This document shows, piece after piece, positions 56,338 through 64,000 of a DNA stretch of 64,000 bases. The stretch's first letter is position 1. The number at the start of each line of letters is the position of its first letter. Origin of the DNA: Thermomicrobiales bacterium. Lineage in GTDB: Bacteria > Chloroflexota > Chloroflexia > Thermomicrobiales > UBA6265. A program made the position numbers and the translations under genes. The DNA lies in assembly GCA_020432165.1 (NCBI GenBank), contig JAGQGU010000001.1:120655-184654 (forward strand). Reading direction: 5' to 3'. The notes under the pieces were generated by a model that was not told the origin of the DNA, ran no database searches, and worked only from the letters and a program-made list of their open reading frames with translations.

Positions 56338-57764
56338 CCTCTCTACTCGCCCGGAAATTCTGGTTGCTGATCCTGGCAATTCTTGTCATCGGTGTAGCTG
56401 CCGGGGGTGTGCATTGGCTCATTACGGTGGCTGCGTTGGGTGTTGTGGCGTGTATCGCCCTGTTACAGCCAGCGATGGTGGCCGCCCTGGTTGTTGCCAG
56501 CATTCCCATCCAGTCGGAAGTGATGTTGCCATTCGTACGTGGTGAACTGACCGTCACCCAGCTGACCCTTTTCGGGCTGATAGCAGGTTGGGGAGTGATC
56601 TTCTGGAAACGACGTATCTGGCTCGATTCCGTGGTCGTTGGCTTCCTCTGCCTGCTGGCTGCCTACTGCTTTAGTTTTTTGGCCGTGGATACCCCTTCGC
56701 TATGGTTTGAGGAAACATATCGCTGGGCGGTTGCAGGGCTCTTCTACGTCATCTGCCGGTCGGTCATTACCAGCTGGGATGAAGTCCGCTATAGCTTGCT
56801 GGCTGTCGCGGCGGGTGTGTTGGGTGTGAGCCTTTTGAGCATTGCACAAATCGGGACTGGTGGCGGATCGGTTCGGGTTTCGGGAACATTTGGTACACCG
56901 AACACGCTCGCTGCCTATCTGGAGATGACCGTGCCAATCTTGTTGGCGGTTCTCGCGGCAGCGCGGTGGGGGAGTGGCGACAGGACGATTGGTGTCTCCG
57001 AGAAGTGGTTCATGCTCGCTGCCTCAGCGATCGGAATCCTTGTCATCGGCTTCACCCAGTCGCGGGGAGGTTGGCTCGGATTCACCGCCGCTGGTGTTGT
57101 GCTCTGGATGAACGTTCCTGGCAGAAGCAAGTTCTACATTCTTGGTACTGCCGCCGTGATCGGAGGGGTGTTTTTGCTCACACCTCCTGGCCAATCCCAG
57201 CTTGAACGGTTTCTGGAGATACGTACCGAGACAGCGACGACGGATGATAGCGAGAGTACCGACCTCGCTTCATACGATGTCGGTGCTGGTCGAGGAGCCA
57301 TTTGGGCGGCCGCCCGCGCAATGATTGCCGATCACCCGGTGATTGGTCTTGGTGCTGGCGAGTTTGATGAACACTATCGGCAGTATGTTCCCAGTTGGGC
57401 AAATCGAATCCCCCGTGGACACGCGCACAACGTCTGGCTGCAGATGGGTGCTCAGGCAGGAGTGATTGGTATTGCAGGCTACAGCGTGTGGTACGCCGCC
57501 AGTATCTGGAGTCTCGTAACTGCCAGGGGGCGAACACGACCTTCGTTCGATCGCTGGATCATCATTGGTGTGATCGCTGTCTTTGCGGCCTATACCATGC
57601 ACAGTTTGGTGGATTACCTGAATGTATTGAGTCTGGGGCTGCAGTTGTCAGTCCTCACCGCGATTGCCCTCAATCTGGCACCAGTCCCCCTGATGCGCTA
57701 TAAAGCTGTGCGGGAGCAACGCCCGGTTATCACCTATTCGGAGCAGCGTGCGTGTCCAATCTGA
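56334..57764 (+). CDS. O-antigen ligase / Wzy-family polymerase-like protein (second)
   Basis: About 476 residues, about 11-12 membrane segments; ATG 56334 overlaps the previous stop (ATGA). Its conserved loop reads RGHAHNVWLQMGAQAGVIG, again H-x-H-N, after AIWAAARAMIADHPVIGLG. The two genes are related but clearly diverged. Having two side by side suggests one polymerase and one ligase, but sequence alone cannot assign the roles. It overlaps the next gene by 13 nt. Confidence 0.88.
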   Translation: MTSLLARKFWLLILAILVIGVAAGGVHWLITVAALGVVACIALLQPAMVAALVVASIPIQSEVMLPFVRGELTVTQLTLFGLIAGWGVIFWKRRIWLDSVVVGFLCLLAAYCFSFLAVDTPSLWFEETYRWAVAGLFYVICRSVITSWDEVRYSLLAVAAGVLGVSLLSIAQIGTGGGSVRVSGTFGTPNTLAAYLEMTVPILLAVLAAARWGSGDRTIGVSEKWFMLAASAIGILVIGFTQSRGGWLGFTAAGVVLWMNVPGRSKFYILGTAAVIGGVFLLTPPGQSQLERFLEIRTETATTDDSESTDLASYDVGAGRGAIWAAARAMIADHPVIGLGAGEFDEHYRQYVPSWANRIPRGHAHNVWLQMGAQAGVIGIAGYSVWYAASIWSLVTARGRTRPSFDRWIIIGVIAVFAAYTMHSLVDYLNVLSLGLQLSVLTAIALNLAPVPLMRYKAVREQRPVITYSEQRACPI

Positions 57765-58828
57765 ATCCTGGAGCCGAATCTTCGGTCGAAGACGCATCGC
57801 TGGAGCTTGAACTGGAGCGCGAGAGCGAACCGCGTGATATCGGCAGCTCACTCCTCACACCGCGCACTGCCATCTCCTTCTTGCTGGCCCTTGTGGTCTT
57901 CTATTTCGTTATTCGTCGGACCAATCTCGATCTCGGTGAAGCCCTTCGCCAGATCAGACAGGCCAACTTCTTTTACTTCCTCGGAGCACTGGCGGCCTAT
58001 TACTTCACGTTTGTGATTCGTGGATGGCGCTGGTCCAAAATGCTGGCATCGGCGGGCATTAGTGAGGAGACCGGCCACGACATGCCCGATACCGTCGGCA
58101 TGTTCGAGATCTTTACGCTCTCCTGGTTTGTGAACTCGATTCTGCCGGCGCGTATGGGCGATGCCTATCGCTGTTACCTCATCAAACGTCGTGCCAATGC
58201 ATCGTTTGGTATCTCCCTGGGTACGATGCTGGCTGAGCGACTTGTTGATCTTGTCGTGCTGGTTCTGATGCTTCTGGTGGCGGGTATCGCGGTGTATGGC
58301 ACACATGCGCCGGATCGTGCGGAGAACGCATTCCTCGTCGGTGGAGTCGTAGTAGTTATTGGCGTGACCGGTGTGGTGGTGCTGTGGCTGTTGCGCAATC
58401 GCATCGAAGGTTTCCTGCCTGCCAAGATCGCCCGTGTGTATGCCCGTGTCCGCAATGGGCTCTTCGACTCTCTGGCTCAACCTCGTACCCCGGTACTCGT
58501 ATCTGTTGGCATCTGGCTCTGTGATGGACTCCGTGTCTTTCTGGTGGCATGGGCGCTCGGGCAGCACATCTCCTATCAGGCCGCCATTATGGTGGCACTC
58601 CTGAGTGCGCTGGTGAGCACGGTACCGATTACCCCGGCAGGACTGGGATTCGTGGAGGGCATCATGATCTACGCCCTGACCACTATCGGTGTCCCCAACA
58701 GCACAGCTGGCGCTATTGCATTGCTGGATCGGGTGGTGACCTATGGCTCGCTCCTGATCGTTGGTGGCATCATGTATCTTTGGGTGTTGCGCAAGGACTT
58801 GAGGGCGATTGATGCGCGTCCTGATTGA
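57752..58828 (+). CDS. Lysylphosphatidylglycerol synthase TM family protein (AglD/UPF0104-like)
   Basis: 358 residues starting at GTG 57752, with an acidic cytoplasmic N-terminus and about eight membrane segments. The segments FVIRGWRWSKML, LPARMGDAYRCYLIKRRA and ITPAGLGFVEGIMI are conserved in this family. Members lacking the synthase domain act with glycosyltransferases and are proposed flippases or acceptor-lipid handlers. It sits inside the polysaccharide operon between the ligases and the GT4 gene, which supports that role. Confidence 0.87.
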   Translation: MSNLNPGAESSVEDASLELELERESEPRDIGSSLLTPRTAISFLLALVVFYFVIRRTNLDLGEALRQIRQANFFYFLGALAAYYFTFVIRGWRWSKMLASAGISEETGHDMPDTVGMFEIFTLSWFVNSILPARMGDAYRCYLIKRRANASFGISLGTMLAERLVDLVVLVLMLLVAGIAVYGTHAPDRAENAFLVGGVVVVIGVTGVVVLWLLRNRIEGFLPAKIARVYARVRNGLFDSLAQPRTPVLVSVGIWLCDGLRVFLVAWALGQHISYQAAIMVALLSALVSTVPITPAGLGFVEGIMIYALTTIGVPNSTAGAIALLDRVVTYGSLLIVGGIMYLWVLRKDLRAIDARPD

Positions 58829-59933
58829 AGCCAGCGCCGCCTGTAACCAGCACGCTGGCATCGGACGGTATAGTCGCAGTATTCTCCAGCGACTGATTCC
58901 CCTGGCTCCTGCTGATCAGTTCACACTCTTGCGTGCACCCGAGGACCCTGCGATCAATCGGTTCGATTGCTCCTCGTGGCCGAATGCACGCTTGCGGACA
59001 CTGCCCTTCAATCGTCGCAATGCCGACCGACTGTGGTTTCGCATGTGTGCTCCGATAGATGCCCGCATTTTTGCCGGGCCTGCAGATGTTGTCTATTCCC
59101 CGGATTTCACCGCTCCGCCAATGTGGCGTGTCCCGCGCATGATCACGATTCATGATCTGGCCTTTCTCACCCGACCTCAGCACACCACCGATGCCTTGCG
59201 TCGCTATCTGGAAGCCGTCGTCCCTCGGCAGATTGCCGGTGCTGATTTGATTGCGGTCGTCTCGTACGCCACGGGCCATGATGTGCAGCGGTACTATGGC
59301 GTCTCTCCCGATCGTATCGTGGTCGCGCGTAATGCCGTGGATGATGCCTTCTACAACGCCCATCCACCCACAGAACAGGATCGCATCCGACTGGGATTGC
59401 CACCTCGCTATCTGGTGATGCTGGGAACCATTGAACCGCGGAAGAATCATCTGACCGCCCTGGCTGCGCTTGAGGTTGCGGGAGTAGGAGTGCATACGCC
59501 GCTCGTCATTGTCGGACGTCCCGGCTGGGGGCATGAGACAGCGATGGCGAAGATCGCCGAACTGGCCGCCAAAGGCATGGTGATTCACCTGGACAACGTG
59601 GCAGATCCGGATATTCCCATGATTCTGGCTGGTGCGCAGGGTATGGTCTATCCCAGCTGGACCGAGGGATTTGGACTTCCGGTGGTAGAGGCGCTCGCGA
59701 CCGGGATTCCGGTAGTGACCAGCAACGATGCCGCATTGCGCGAAGCCGGAGGAGCGTTTGCCGAATACGTTGATCCGGAGGATGTCGATGCGCTGGCATC
59801 TATACTGCAATCATTCGCGGAGACGGACAACGATCCCGTTGCCGCGGCTGCTCGCATCGAATGGACAAGGCAGTTTTCATGGGACTTCTCGACATCTATG
59901 GTCTACGACGCACTCCGAAAGATGAGCAGGTAG
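58812..59933 (+). CDS. GT4-family glycosyltransferase
   Basis: 373 residues from ATG 58812, overlapping the previous stop. GT-B fold: the N-terminal domain opens with MRVLIEASAACNQHAGIGRYSR, and the C-terminal domain has MLGTIEPRKNH, then PSWTEGFGLPVVEALATGIPVVTSN with the conserved Glu-x7-Glu donor-binding motif. It transfers a sugar from a nucleotide-sugar to a growing glycan in the cytoplasm. The sugar is unknown. The small membrane protein gene overlaps its 3' end. Confidence 0.93.
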   Translation: MRVLIEASAACNQHAGIGRYSRSILQRLIPLAPADQFTLLRAPEDPAINRFDCSSWPNARLRTLPFNRRNADRLWFRMCAPIDARIFAGPADVVYSPDFTAPPMWRVPRMITIHDLAFLTRPQHTTDALRRYLEAVVPRQIAGADLIAVVSYATGHDVQRYYGVSPDRIVVARNAVDDAFYNAHPPTEQDRIRLGLPPRYLVMLGTIEPRKNHLTALAALEVAGVGVHTPLVIVGRPGWGHETAMAKIAELAAKGMVIHLDNVADPDIPMILAGAQGMVYPSWTEGFGLPVVEALATGIPVVTSNDAALREAGGAFAEYVDPEDVDALASILQSFAETDNDPVAAAARIEWTRQFSWDFSTSMVYDALRKMSR

Positions 59934-60100
59934 ACGAAGAGACAGATGAAGAGAAACTGGAGCCCCTACCGAAGATCGGGATGGATGAGCTTTGGCCGCC
60001 TTCTCCTCGGGTGAAGTTGCTCTATATCGGCCTGGGATTTGGCCTCTTCAACTTCATCCTTCTGGCAATATGGGTCTATGTGATGGTTGCTCTCCGTTAG
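59861..60100 (+). CDS. Small single-TM membrane protein
   Basis: 79 residues at most. The first half is charged and acidic, then a short WPPSPRVKLLYIGLGFGLF stretch leads to one membrane helix (about 55-75). The frame overlaps the GT4 3' end in another frame (59861-59933). Starts at ATG 59879 or 59981 are also possible, giving 73 or 39 residues. It ends the polysaccharide operon. No homologue is recognised; it may be an accessory subunit. Confidence 0.55.
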   Translation: MDKAVFMGLLDIYGLRRTPKDEQVDEETDEEKLEPLPKIGMDELWPPSPRVKLLYIGLGFGLFNFILLAIWVYVMVALR

Positions 60101-60537
60101 GTATCGAAGCGGATCATCTCCACCAGCGTCTTGTTCCGGTAGACGATATCGGGCCGGGTTGTGAAGCCAATCTTCTCCCAGAACTCGTTACCCATCTCGT
60201 TGCGGGCAAAGACAACCAGAGCAACCTTGGTAATCCCCTCGGCTTCGAGTGCCTGCAGCGCTCTATCGACCAGCACGCGACCTATGCCTTTCCGCTGATG
60301 ATCCACCGACACCGTCAGGTGGTAGATATAGCCGCGCCGACCATCATGCCCGGCCATAACGCAGCCCGCCAACTCGCCATTCTCTTCCGCCAGAAAGCAT
60401 GTTTCGGGATTGCGACACAGATAGCGCTCGATTCCTTCTCGACTATCGTCAATATTGTTCAGACCAACCCCCGGCACGCTTTGCCATAGGGTATAGATGG
60501 CATCGTAGTCATCCATCGTGAGAACACGAATTTGCAT
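60097..60537 (-). CDS. GNAT-family N-acetyltransferase
   Basis: 146 residues from ATG 60537, chosen because GGAGG lies upstream with good spacing; the frame extends to 60648. The acetyl-CoA site HLTVSVDHQRKGIGRVLVDR carries the R/Q-x-x-G-x-G signature. The start IRVLTMDDYDAIYTLWQSVPGVGL and the ERYLCRNPETCFLAEENGELAG segment resemble the YpeA/RimI-like subgroup. Acceptor unknown. Confidence 0.88.
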   Translation of the reverse strand: MQIRVLTMDDYDAIYTLWQSVPGVGLNNIDDSREGIERYLCRNPETCFLAEENGELAGCVMAGHDGRRGYIYHLTVSVDHQRKGIGRVLVDRALQALEAEGITKVALVVFARNEMGNEFWEKIGFTTRPDIVYRNKTLVEMIRFDT

Positions 60538-60682
60538 GATTGGCCTCCAGGACCTGATATAAGATGCGACTTCGTGCAAAACGCACGATTTTTCGGGTAC
60601 GAGATCGACAACATGCCCAATGTTCCACCGAAATCGACTCGCATACAATGCCGTTAACGAGTCCAGATGATAGGAGGAAGAA

Positions 60683-61795
60683 GTGGTTACCAGAGACGAC
60701 GACCTGTTCGCCCAGGTGTTGCACCATCGTATACGTGATCTGCAGCCGGGGGATCCGATTCCGGCTTCGATTGATCTTGCCAGTACCTACCTGTTGCCTG
60801 GCACACCTTCGACCCACCATCAATATGGTCGCTGGACCAATCCGGTCTGGGATGAGTTGGAAGCGGCGCTCGGGTTGCTGGAGAATGCCGAGGTTGTTAT
60901 CTTCCCATCGGGAATGGCCGCGATTGCTTCGGTGCTATTGACGCATCTGCACACCGGTGATCGCTTCCTCCTCCCGAGCGACGGCTATTACACCACCCGT
61001 ATTCTCGCCGAGAAGTACCTGGTTCCGAACGGTGTGGAGATCGAACTCTGTGCCACCCGCGACTATGCTGCGCGGGACTTCGCTGGATTCCGCCTTGTCT
61101 GGATCGAGACCCCATCCAATCCCGGACTTGATCTTTGCGATCTCCAGGATGTGGTTGCTCGTGCTCATGCGGCCGGAGCGATCGTGGTGGCCGATAACAC
61201 AACGCTCACACCGTTGGGGCAGCGTCCGCTTGATCTCGGTGCTGATGTCATCATCTCCGCCGATACCAAGGCGATTGGTGGTCACTCCGATGTCGTCTTT
61301 GGCCATGTCGCTTCGCGGAATGCCGAGATCATGACTGCGGTACGGGATTGGCGCAAGTTTGTGGGCGCCATCCCCGGGCCGTTCGAGAGCTGGCTGATCC
61401 TGAGGAGCCTGGAGAGCTTCGAGGTACGGTTCGACCGCATGTGTACATCGGCACTCGTGATTGCCGAACGTTTGGAGCAGCATCCGGCGGTGGCAGCGGT
61501 GAAGTATCCTGGCCTGGCAAGCCACACTGACCATGAGCTTGCTCAACGGCAGATGACGCGATTTGGGAGCGTTATCGGTGTGACCTTTGCCGATGCGGCA
61601 ACCGCTGAACGGTTCATCAATGACACACCCTATATCGTGCCCAGTACCAGCTTTGGTGGCACGCATACATCTGCTGAACGCCGCGCTCGCTGGGGTGATG
61701 CCGTTGCTGATGGCTACGTTCGCCTCTCCATAGGCTGCGAACCAACTGAGGCACTCTGGTCCGCGATGAAGGGTGTGTTGGATTCGCTTGCGTAG
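60683..61795 (+). CDS. Cys/Met metabolism PLP enzyme (cystathionine gamma-synthase/lyase-like)
   Basis: 370 residues from GTG 60683 with GGAGGAAG upstream. The PLP lysine is near residue 196 in SADTKAIGGHSDVVFG, and IETPSNPGLD and STSFGGTHTSAERRARWG are family markers. The protein belongs to the MetB/MetC/CGL group that makes or breaks cystathionine and related thioethers. Its N-terminus is short and lacks the usual TRAIHAG motif, which makes a precise assignment unsafe. It is followed by a terminator shared with the convergent tRNA-Asp gene. Confidence 0.85.
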   Translation: MVTRDDDLFAQVLHHRIRDLQPGDPIPASIDLASTYLLPGTPSTHHQYGRWTNPVWDELEAALGLLENAEVVIFPSGMAAIASVLLTHLHTGDRFLLPSDGYYTTRILAEKYLVPNGVEIELCATRDYAARDFAGFRLVWIETPSNPGLDLCDLQDVVARAHAAGAIVVADNTTLTPLGQRPLDLGADVIISADTKAIGGHSDVVFGHVASRNAEIMTAVRDWRKFVGAIPGPFESWLILRSLESFEVRFDRMCTSALVIAERLEQHPAVAAVKYPGLASHTDHELAQRQMTRFGSVIGVTFADAATAERFINDTPYIVPSTSFGGTHTSAERRARWGDAVADGYVRLSIGCEPTEALWSAMKGVLDSLA

Positions 61796-61810
61796 TTGAC
61801 TGGAAGAAAA

Positions 61811-61845
61811 AGCAAATGGCCCGAGTCAATCGACTCGGGCCGTTC
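61811..61845. terminator. Bidirectional terminator between the PLP enzyme and tRNA-Asp
   Basis: A perfect 10-bp stem GGCCCGAGTC/GACTCGGGCC (61818-61827 with 61832-61841) with loop AATC. On the minus strand a TTTGCTTTTTCTT tract follows. Confidence 0.85.
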
Positions 61846-61852
61846 TGTTGGG

Positions 61853-61926
61853 CGGAAGTGACGGGATTCGAACCCGCGATCTCAGCCTTGACAGGGCTGC
61901 ATGTTAGGCCACTACACCACACCTCC
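61853..61926 (-). tRNA. tRNA-Asp (GTC)
   Basis: 74 nt to the discriminator base G. Acceptor GGAGGTG pairs with CACTTCC (one G-U). The anticodon arm CAGCC-CTGTCAA-GGCTG gives GTC. CCA is not encoded. Confidence 0.96.
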
Positions 61927-61987
61927 AACAGCCCGGTAAATATAGCAAAGCGAGATAGGGGCGTCAAGGATATTTGTGGATGAACTT

Positions 61988-62845
61988 TCACCCATGCCCC
62001 GCAAACGCCTGGAGCAACGTCGGCAGGTCTTCGAAGACGAAATCTGGCAGAATCTCACTCTCCGCCACCATCTGCCGTGTGGTTAATCCGGTAAGGACCA
62101 GTGCCGTCATCATGCCTGCGCGTTGCGCCGAGAGCACATCGGTATCGAGTCGATCACCAACCATTACAGCCTCACCGATGTGGCAGCCGAGCTGCTCTGC
62201 CGCCTTTGTCATCATCAGTGGTTCCGGTTTGCCGACGATCAGTGGCTGCACCCGACTTGCGACGGCAATACCGGCGATACAGGCGCCGGCGCCTGGCTGA
62301 TAGCCGTGCTCGGTGGGCAGACGATCGTCCGCATTGGTCGCGATGAAGCGCGCCCCATGCCCGATCGCGGAGACAGCTCGGGTCATCTTCTGATAGGTAA
62401 AGTCGAAATCGAGCCCAGCCACCACCACATTGGCACTCGCGGGATCATCGTCCTCAGCAACGATCTGGAAATCTGTACCGGTCTGCAGAATGGAGGCAAT
62501 CGAGGGCTGACCGACGCACAGAATCCGCGCATTGTCTGGAATCGATTCATCGTCGCGCAGCAGATCACGCGTGACGGTTGTGGATGTCTGAATCTGATCT
62601 GCACTTACTGTCACTCCCATCGCTGCCAAACGCTCGACAAAGTCCTGCTGGGTGGCAGTGGAGTTGTTCGTCCCTAGTACGAATGGGACATCGCGCAACC
62701 GGAGCATATCAAAGAGATCGTTCACGCCGGGTAGAAGCCGCGATCCGAGATAGATGACGCCATCCATATCGAAGACGAATCCCTTTGCGGCCCGCAACCG
62801 GTCGTAATGATGCGTGATCGCTTCCTTCTTCCCAGAATCCGACAT
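61988..62845 (-). CDS. HAD-IIA (NagD-like) phosphatase
   Basis: 285 residues. Motif I is FVFDMDGVIYLG with Asp26 and Asp28; motif II is LGTNNSTA; motif III/IV are in KPEP and VGDRLDTDVLSAQRAG. A C2-type cap domain lies between, as in NagD and 4-nitrophenylphosphatase relatives. It probably dephosphorylates a small metabolite such as a nucleotide or sugar phosphate. No gene context points to a specific substrate. Confidence 0.92.
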   Translation of the reverse strand: MSDSGKKEAITHHYDRLRAAKGFVFDMDGVIYLGSRLLPGVNDLFDMLRLRDVPFVLGTNNSTATQQDFVERLAAMGVTVSADQIQTSTTVTRDLLRDDESIPDNARILCVGQPSIASILQTGTDFQIVAEDDDPASANVVVAGLDFDFTYQKMTRAVSAIGHGARFIATNADDRLPTEHGYQPGAGACIAGIAVASRVQPLIVGKPEPLMMTKAAEQLGCHIGEAVMVGDRLDTDVLSAQRAGMMTALVLTGLTTRQMVAESEILPDFVFEDLPTLLQAFAGHG

Positions 62846-62911
62846 TTAGGCGAAACTCCTTATACGCGCATTTGCGATTTACCTCTCAGCAACTATAGGA
62901 GGATTCGTCCC

Positions 62912-64000
62912 ATGGATGCCAAGCGTACCCTGTCCGATCTCGAAGATGCCGTATTGAGTCTGATCTCCGAGGATGAGATCGTTGCCTTCCACCGGGGATT
63001 GGTGCAGATTCCTTCTGTCAATCCCCCCGGTGATTGTGTCGATAACATCGCCTTTGTGCAGAAGCCGCTGGAGGAAGCCGGTTTCTCCATCGACTACATC
63101 TTCGATGATCCAACCCAGCCGAATATCGCCGCCAGCTACGGACCGACCGGTGGTAAGAAACTGCTCGTAAACGCCCACGTCGATGTGGTGCCGATCGGCG
63201 AGCGTTCCGCCTGGAAGCATGAGCCTTTCGGTGCGGAAGTGGAGGATGGCAAGATCTACGGACGTGGTGCTGGCGACGACAAGGCCAGTGTGACCGCGCA
63301 GGTAATCGCCTCGCTTGCGTTGCAGCGGAGCGGTATCCCTCTGAAGGGGCAGCTTATCTACACTTGCGTTTCCGATGAGGAGAATGGTGGTGTGCACGGG
63401 GCCTCTCTCGTCGCTGAGAAGTACCCAGATCCAGATTGGGCCATCGTTGGCGAACAGACATTGAATCGCGTCGCGGTCGGTGAAAAAGGTGGCGCGGGTG
63501 TTCAATTTGTTGTCCACGGAAAAACCGCCCACGGTGCGCTTCCCTGGGAAGGTGCCAACGCCATTGAGGGCGCAGCCGAGATCATCGTGGCGCTTCGTCG
63601 CGAGTACTGGCCCAAGCTGAAGGATCGCGTTCACTGGGCTTTCAAGCCATCCAGTGCTTCTGTCAACATGATTAGTGGTGGTGTGAAAGCAAACGTTGTG
63701 CCGGATCGCGCGACGCTGCTCATCGACCGTCGCATTGTTCCTGGCGAGAAGCCGGACGATGTCCGCAATGAGATGTTCGAGATCGCCAAGCAGGCGATTC
63801 AGAACGTTCCTGGTTGCACCGTGGAGATGGAAATTGGTTTCCCGGGTAAGGAGGCTAACGCCAATGCCGTTACCGATCCGTTGGTGGTGGCGATGTTGGG
63901 AGCCAACGAGAAGCTGGGTTTGAACACCGAGCCAACCGGCTTCAGTATGGGCACCGATGGTCGTTTCTGGAACGCCAAGGGTGTTCCCACCATCATCTAC
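62912..64000 (+). CDS. M20-family metallopeptidase/deacylase (partial, runs off the window)
   Basis: 363 codons are present without a stop. ATG 62912 has TAGGAGG upstream. Metal-binding motifs of the ArgE/DapE/carboxypeptidase group are visible: HVDVVP (His89, Asp91), GRGAGDDKAS (Asp122) and DEENGG (Glu156-Glu157). A lid domain follows, with the conserved HGKTAHGALPWEGANAI segment. The enzyme uses two zinc ions to cleave amide bonds in amino-acid or peptide substrates. Which one cannot be decided here. Confidence 0.92.
   Translation, partial: MDAKRTLSDLEDAVLSLISEDEIVAFHRGLVQIPSVNPPGDCVDNIAFVQKPLEEAGFSIDYIFDDPTQPNIAASYGPTGGKKLLVNAHVDVVPIGERSAWKHEPFGAEVEDGKIYGRGAGDDKASVTAQVIASLALQRSGIPLKGQLIYTCVSDEENGGVHGASLVAEKYPDPDWAIVGEQTLNRVAVGEKGGAGVQFVVHGKTAHGALPWEGANAIEGAAEIIVALRREYWPKLKDRVHWAFKPSSASVNMISGGVKANVVPDRATLLIDRRIVPGEKPDDVRNEMFEIAKQAIQNVPGCTVEMEIGFPGKEANANAVTDPLVVAMLGANEKLGLNTEPTGFSMGTDGRFWNAKGVPTIIY

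Overview
The window is a 64 kb piece of a moderately GC-rich bacterial chromosome with short intergenic gaps and genes on both strands. It looks like a Chloroflexota genome, most likely from the Thermomicrobia lineage. This is an inference from gene content and style: a four-domain S1 protein, ClpC with an internal UVR-like helix pair, a DarA-type c-di-AMP receptor, an AroK-AroB fusion, a short-form AhcY beside MetK, many MMPL/LPG-synthase-type membrane proteins, and several secreted proteins with Ser/Thr-rich linkers. No prophage, transposase, CRISPR array or rRNA operon was seen. Both window edges cut genes: the 3' end of a probable groL on the left and an M20 peptidase on the right.

Layout. 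1-2.8 kb: end of groL, then two tandem related secreted proteins. 2.8-12 kb: small metabolic and redox genes (PPOX-fold protein, ferredoxin, YigZ-like protein, malate:quinone oxidoreductase, tautomerase, DHA2 exporter, MmcQ/YjbR, rhodanese, Tat-exported orphan) and a P1B-4 metal ATPase behind a palindromic operator. 12.1-12.45 kb: a tRNA-Leu-Val-Phe operon with a good promoter and terminator. 12.7-20.9 kb: malate dehydrogenase, a DUF697-like protein, an array of 61-bp palindromic repeats, aroKB, then a SAM-cycle operon (PfkB-type kinase, ahcY, metK) behind a structured leader, then darA. 20.9-31.9 kb: SWIM protein, TPR protein, miaB, a secreted orphan, an MMPL transporter, a membrane sensor kinase, a TrxR-like ferredoxin/flavodoxin-NADP reductase and trpS. 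32-37.7 kb: HxlR regulator with an MFS exporter, Ada, a holin-like membrane protein, a phosphodiesterase, a class V aminotransferase and a small exported protein. 37.8-44.9 kb: rpsA-like gene, clpC, radA, a hemolysin III/PAQR protein and an ankyrin protein. 45-49 kb: glcDEF operon. 49-53 kb: S9 peptidase plus a soluble GAF histidine kinase. 53.1-60.1 kb: an envelope polysaccharide operon (membrane-anchored glycosidase-like protein, two O-antigen-ligase/polymerase-like proteins, a flippase-like LPG-synthase TM protein, a GT4 glycosyltransferase, a tiny membrane protein). 60.1-64 kb: GNAT, a Cys/Met PLP enzyme, tRNA-Asp, a NagD-like HAD phosphatase and the M20 peptidase.

How the genes fit together. 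MetK, AhcY and the PfkB kinase form a methyl-cycle module (make SAM, hydrolyse SAH, salvage adenosine). GlcDEF oxidises glycolate to glyoxylate, which the class V aminotransferase at 35.9 kb could turn into glycine. Mqo and NAD-dependent Mdh give two routes from malate to oxaloacetate. The most notable items are the glycosidase-like protein that lacks both expected catalytic glutamates at the head of the polysaccharide operon, the dispersed palindromic repeat family with a compensatory change in one copy, the unrecognised structured leader of the SAM-cycle operon, and the palindromic operator upstream of the P1B-4 ATPase.
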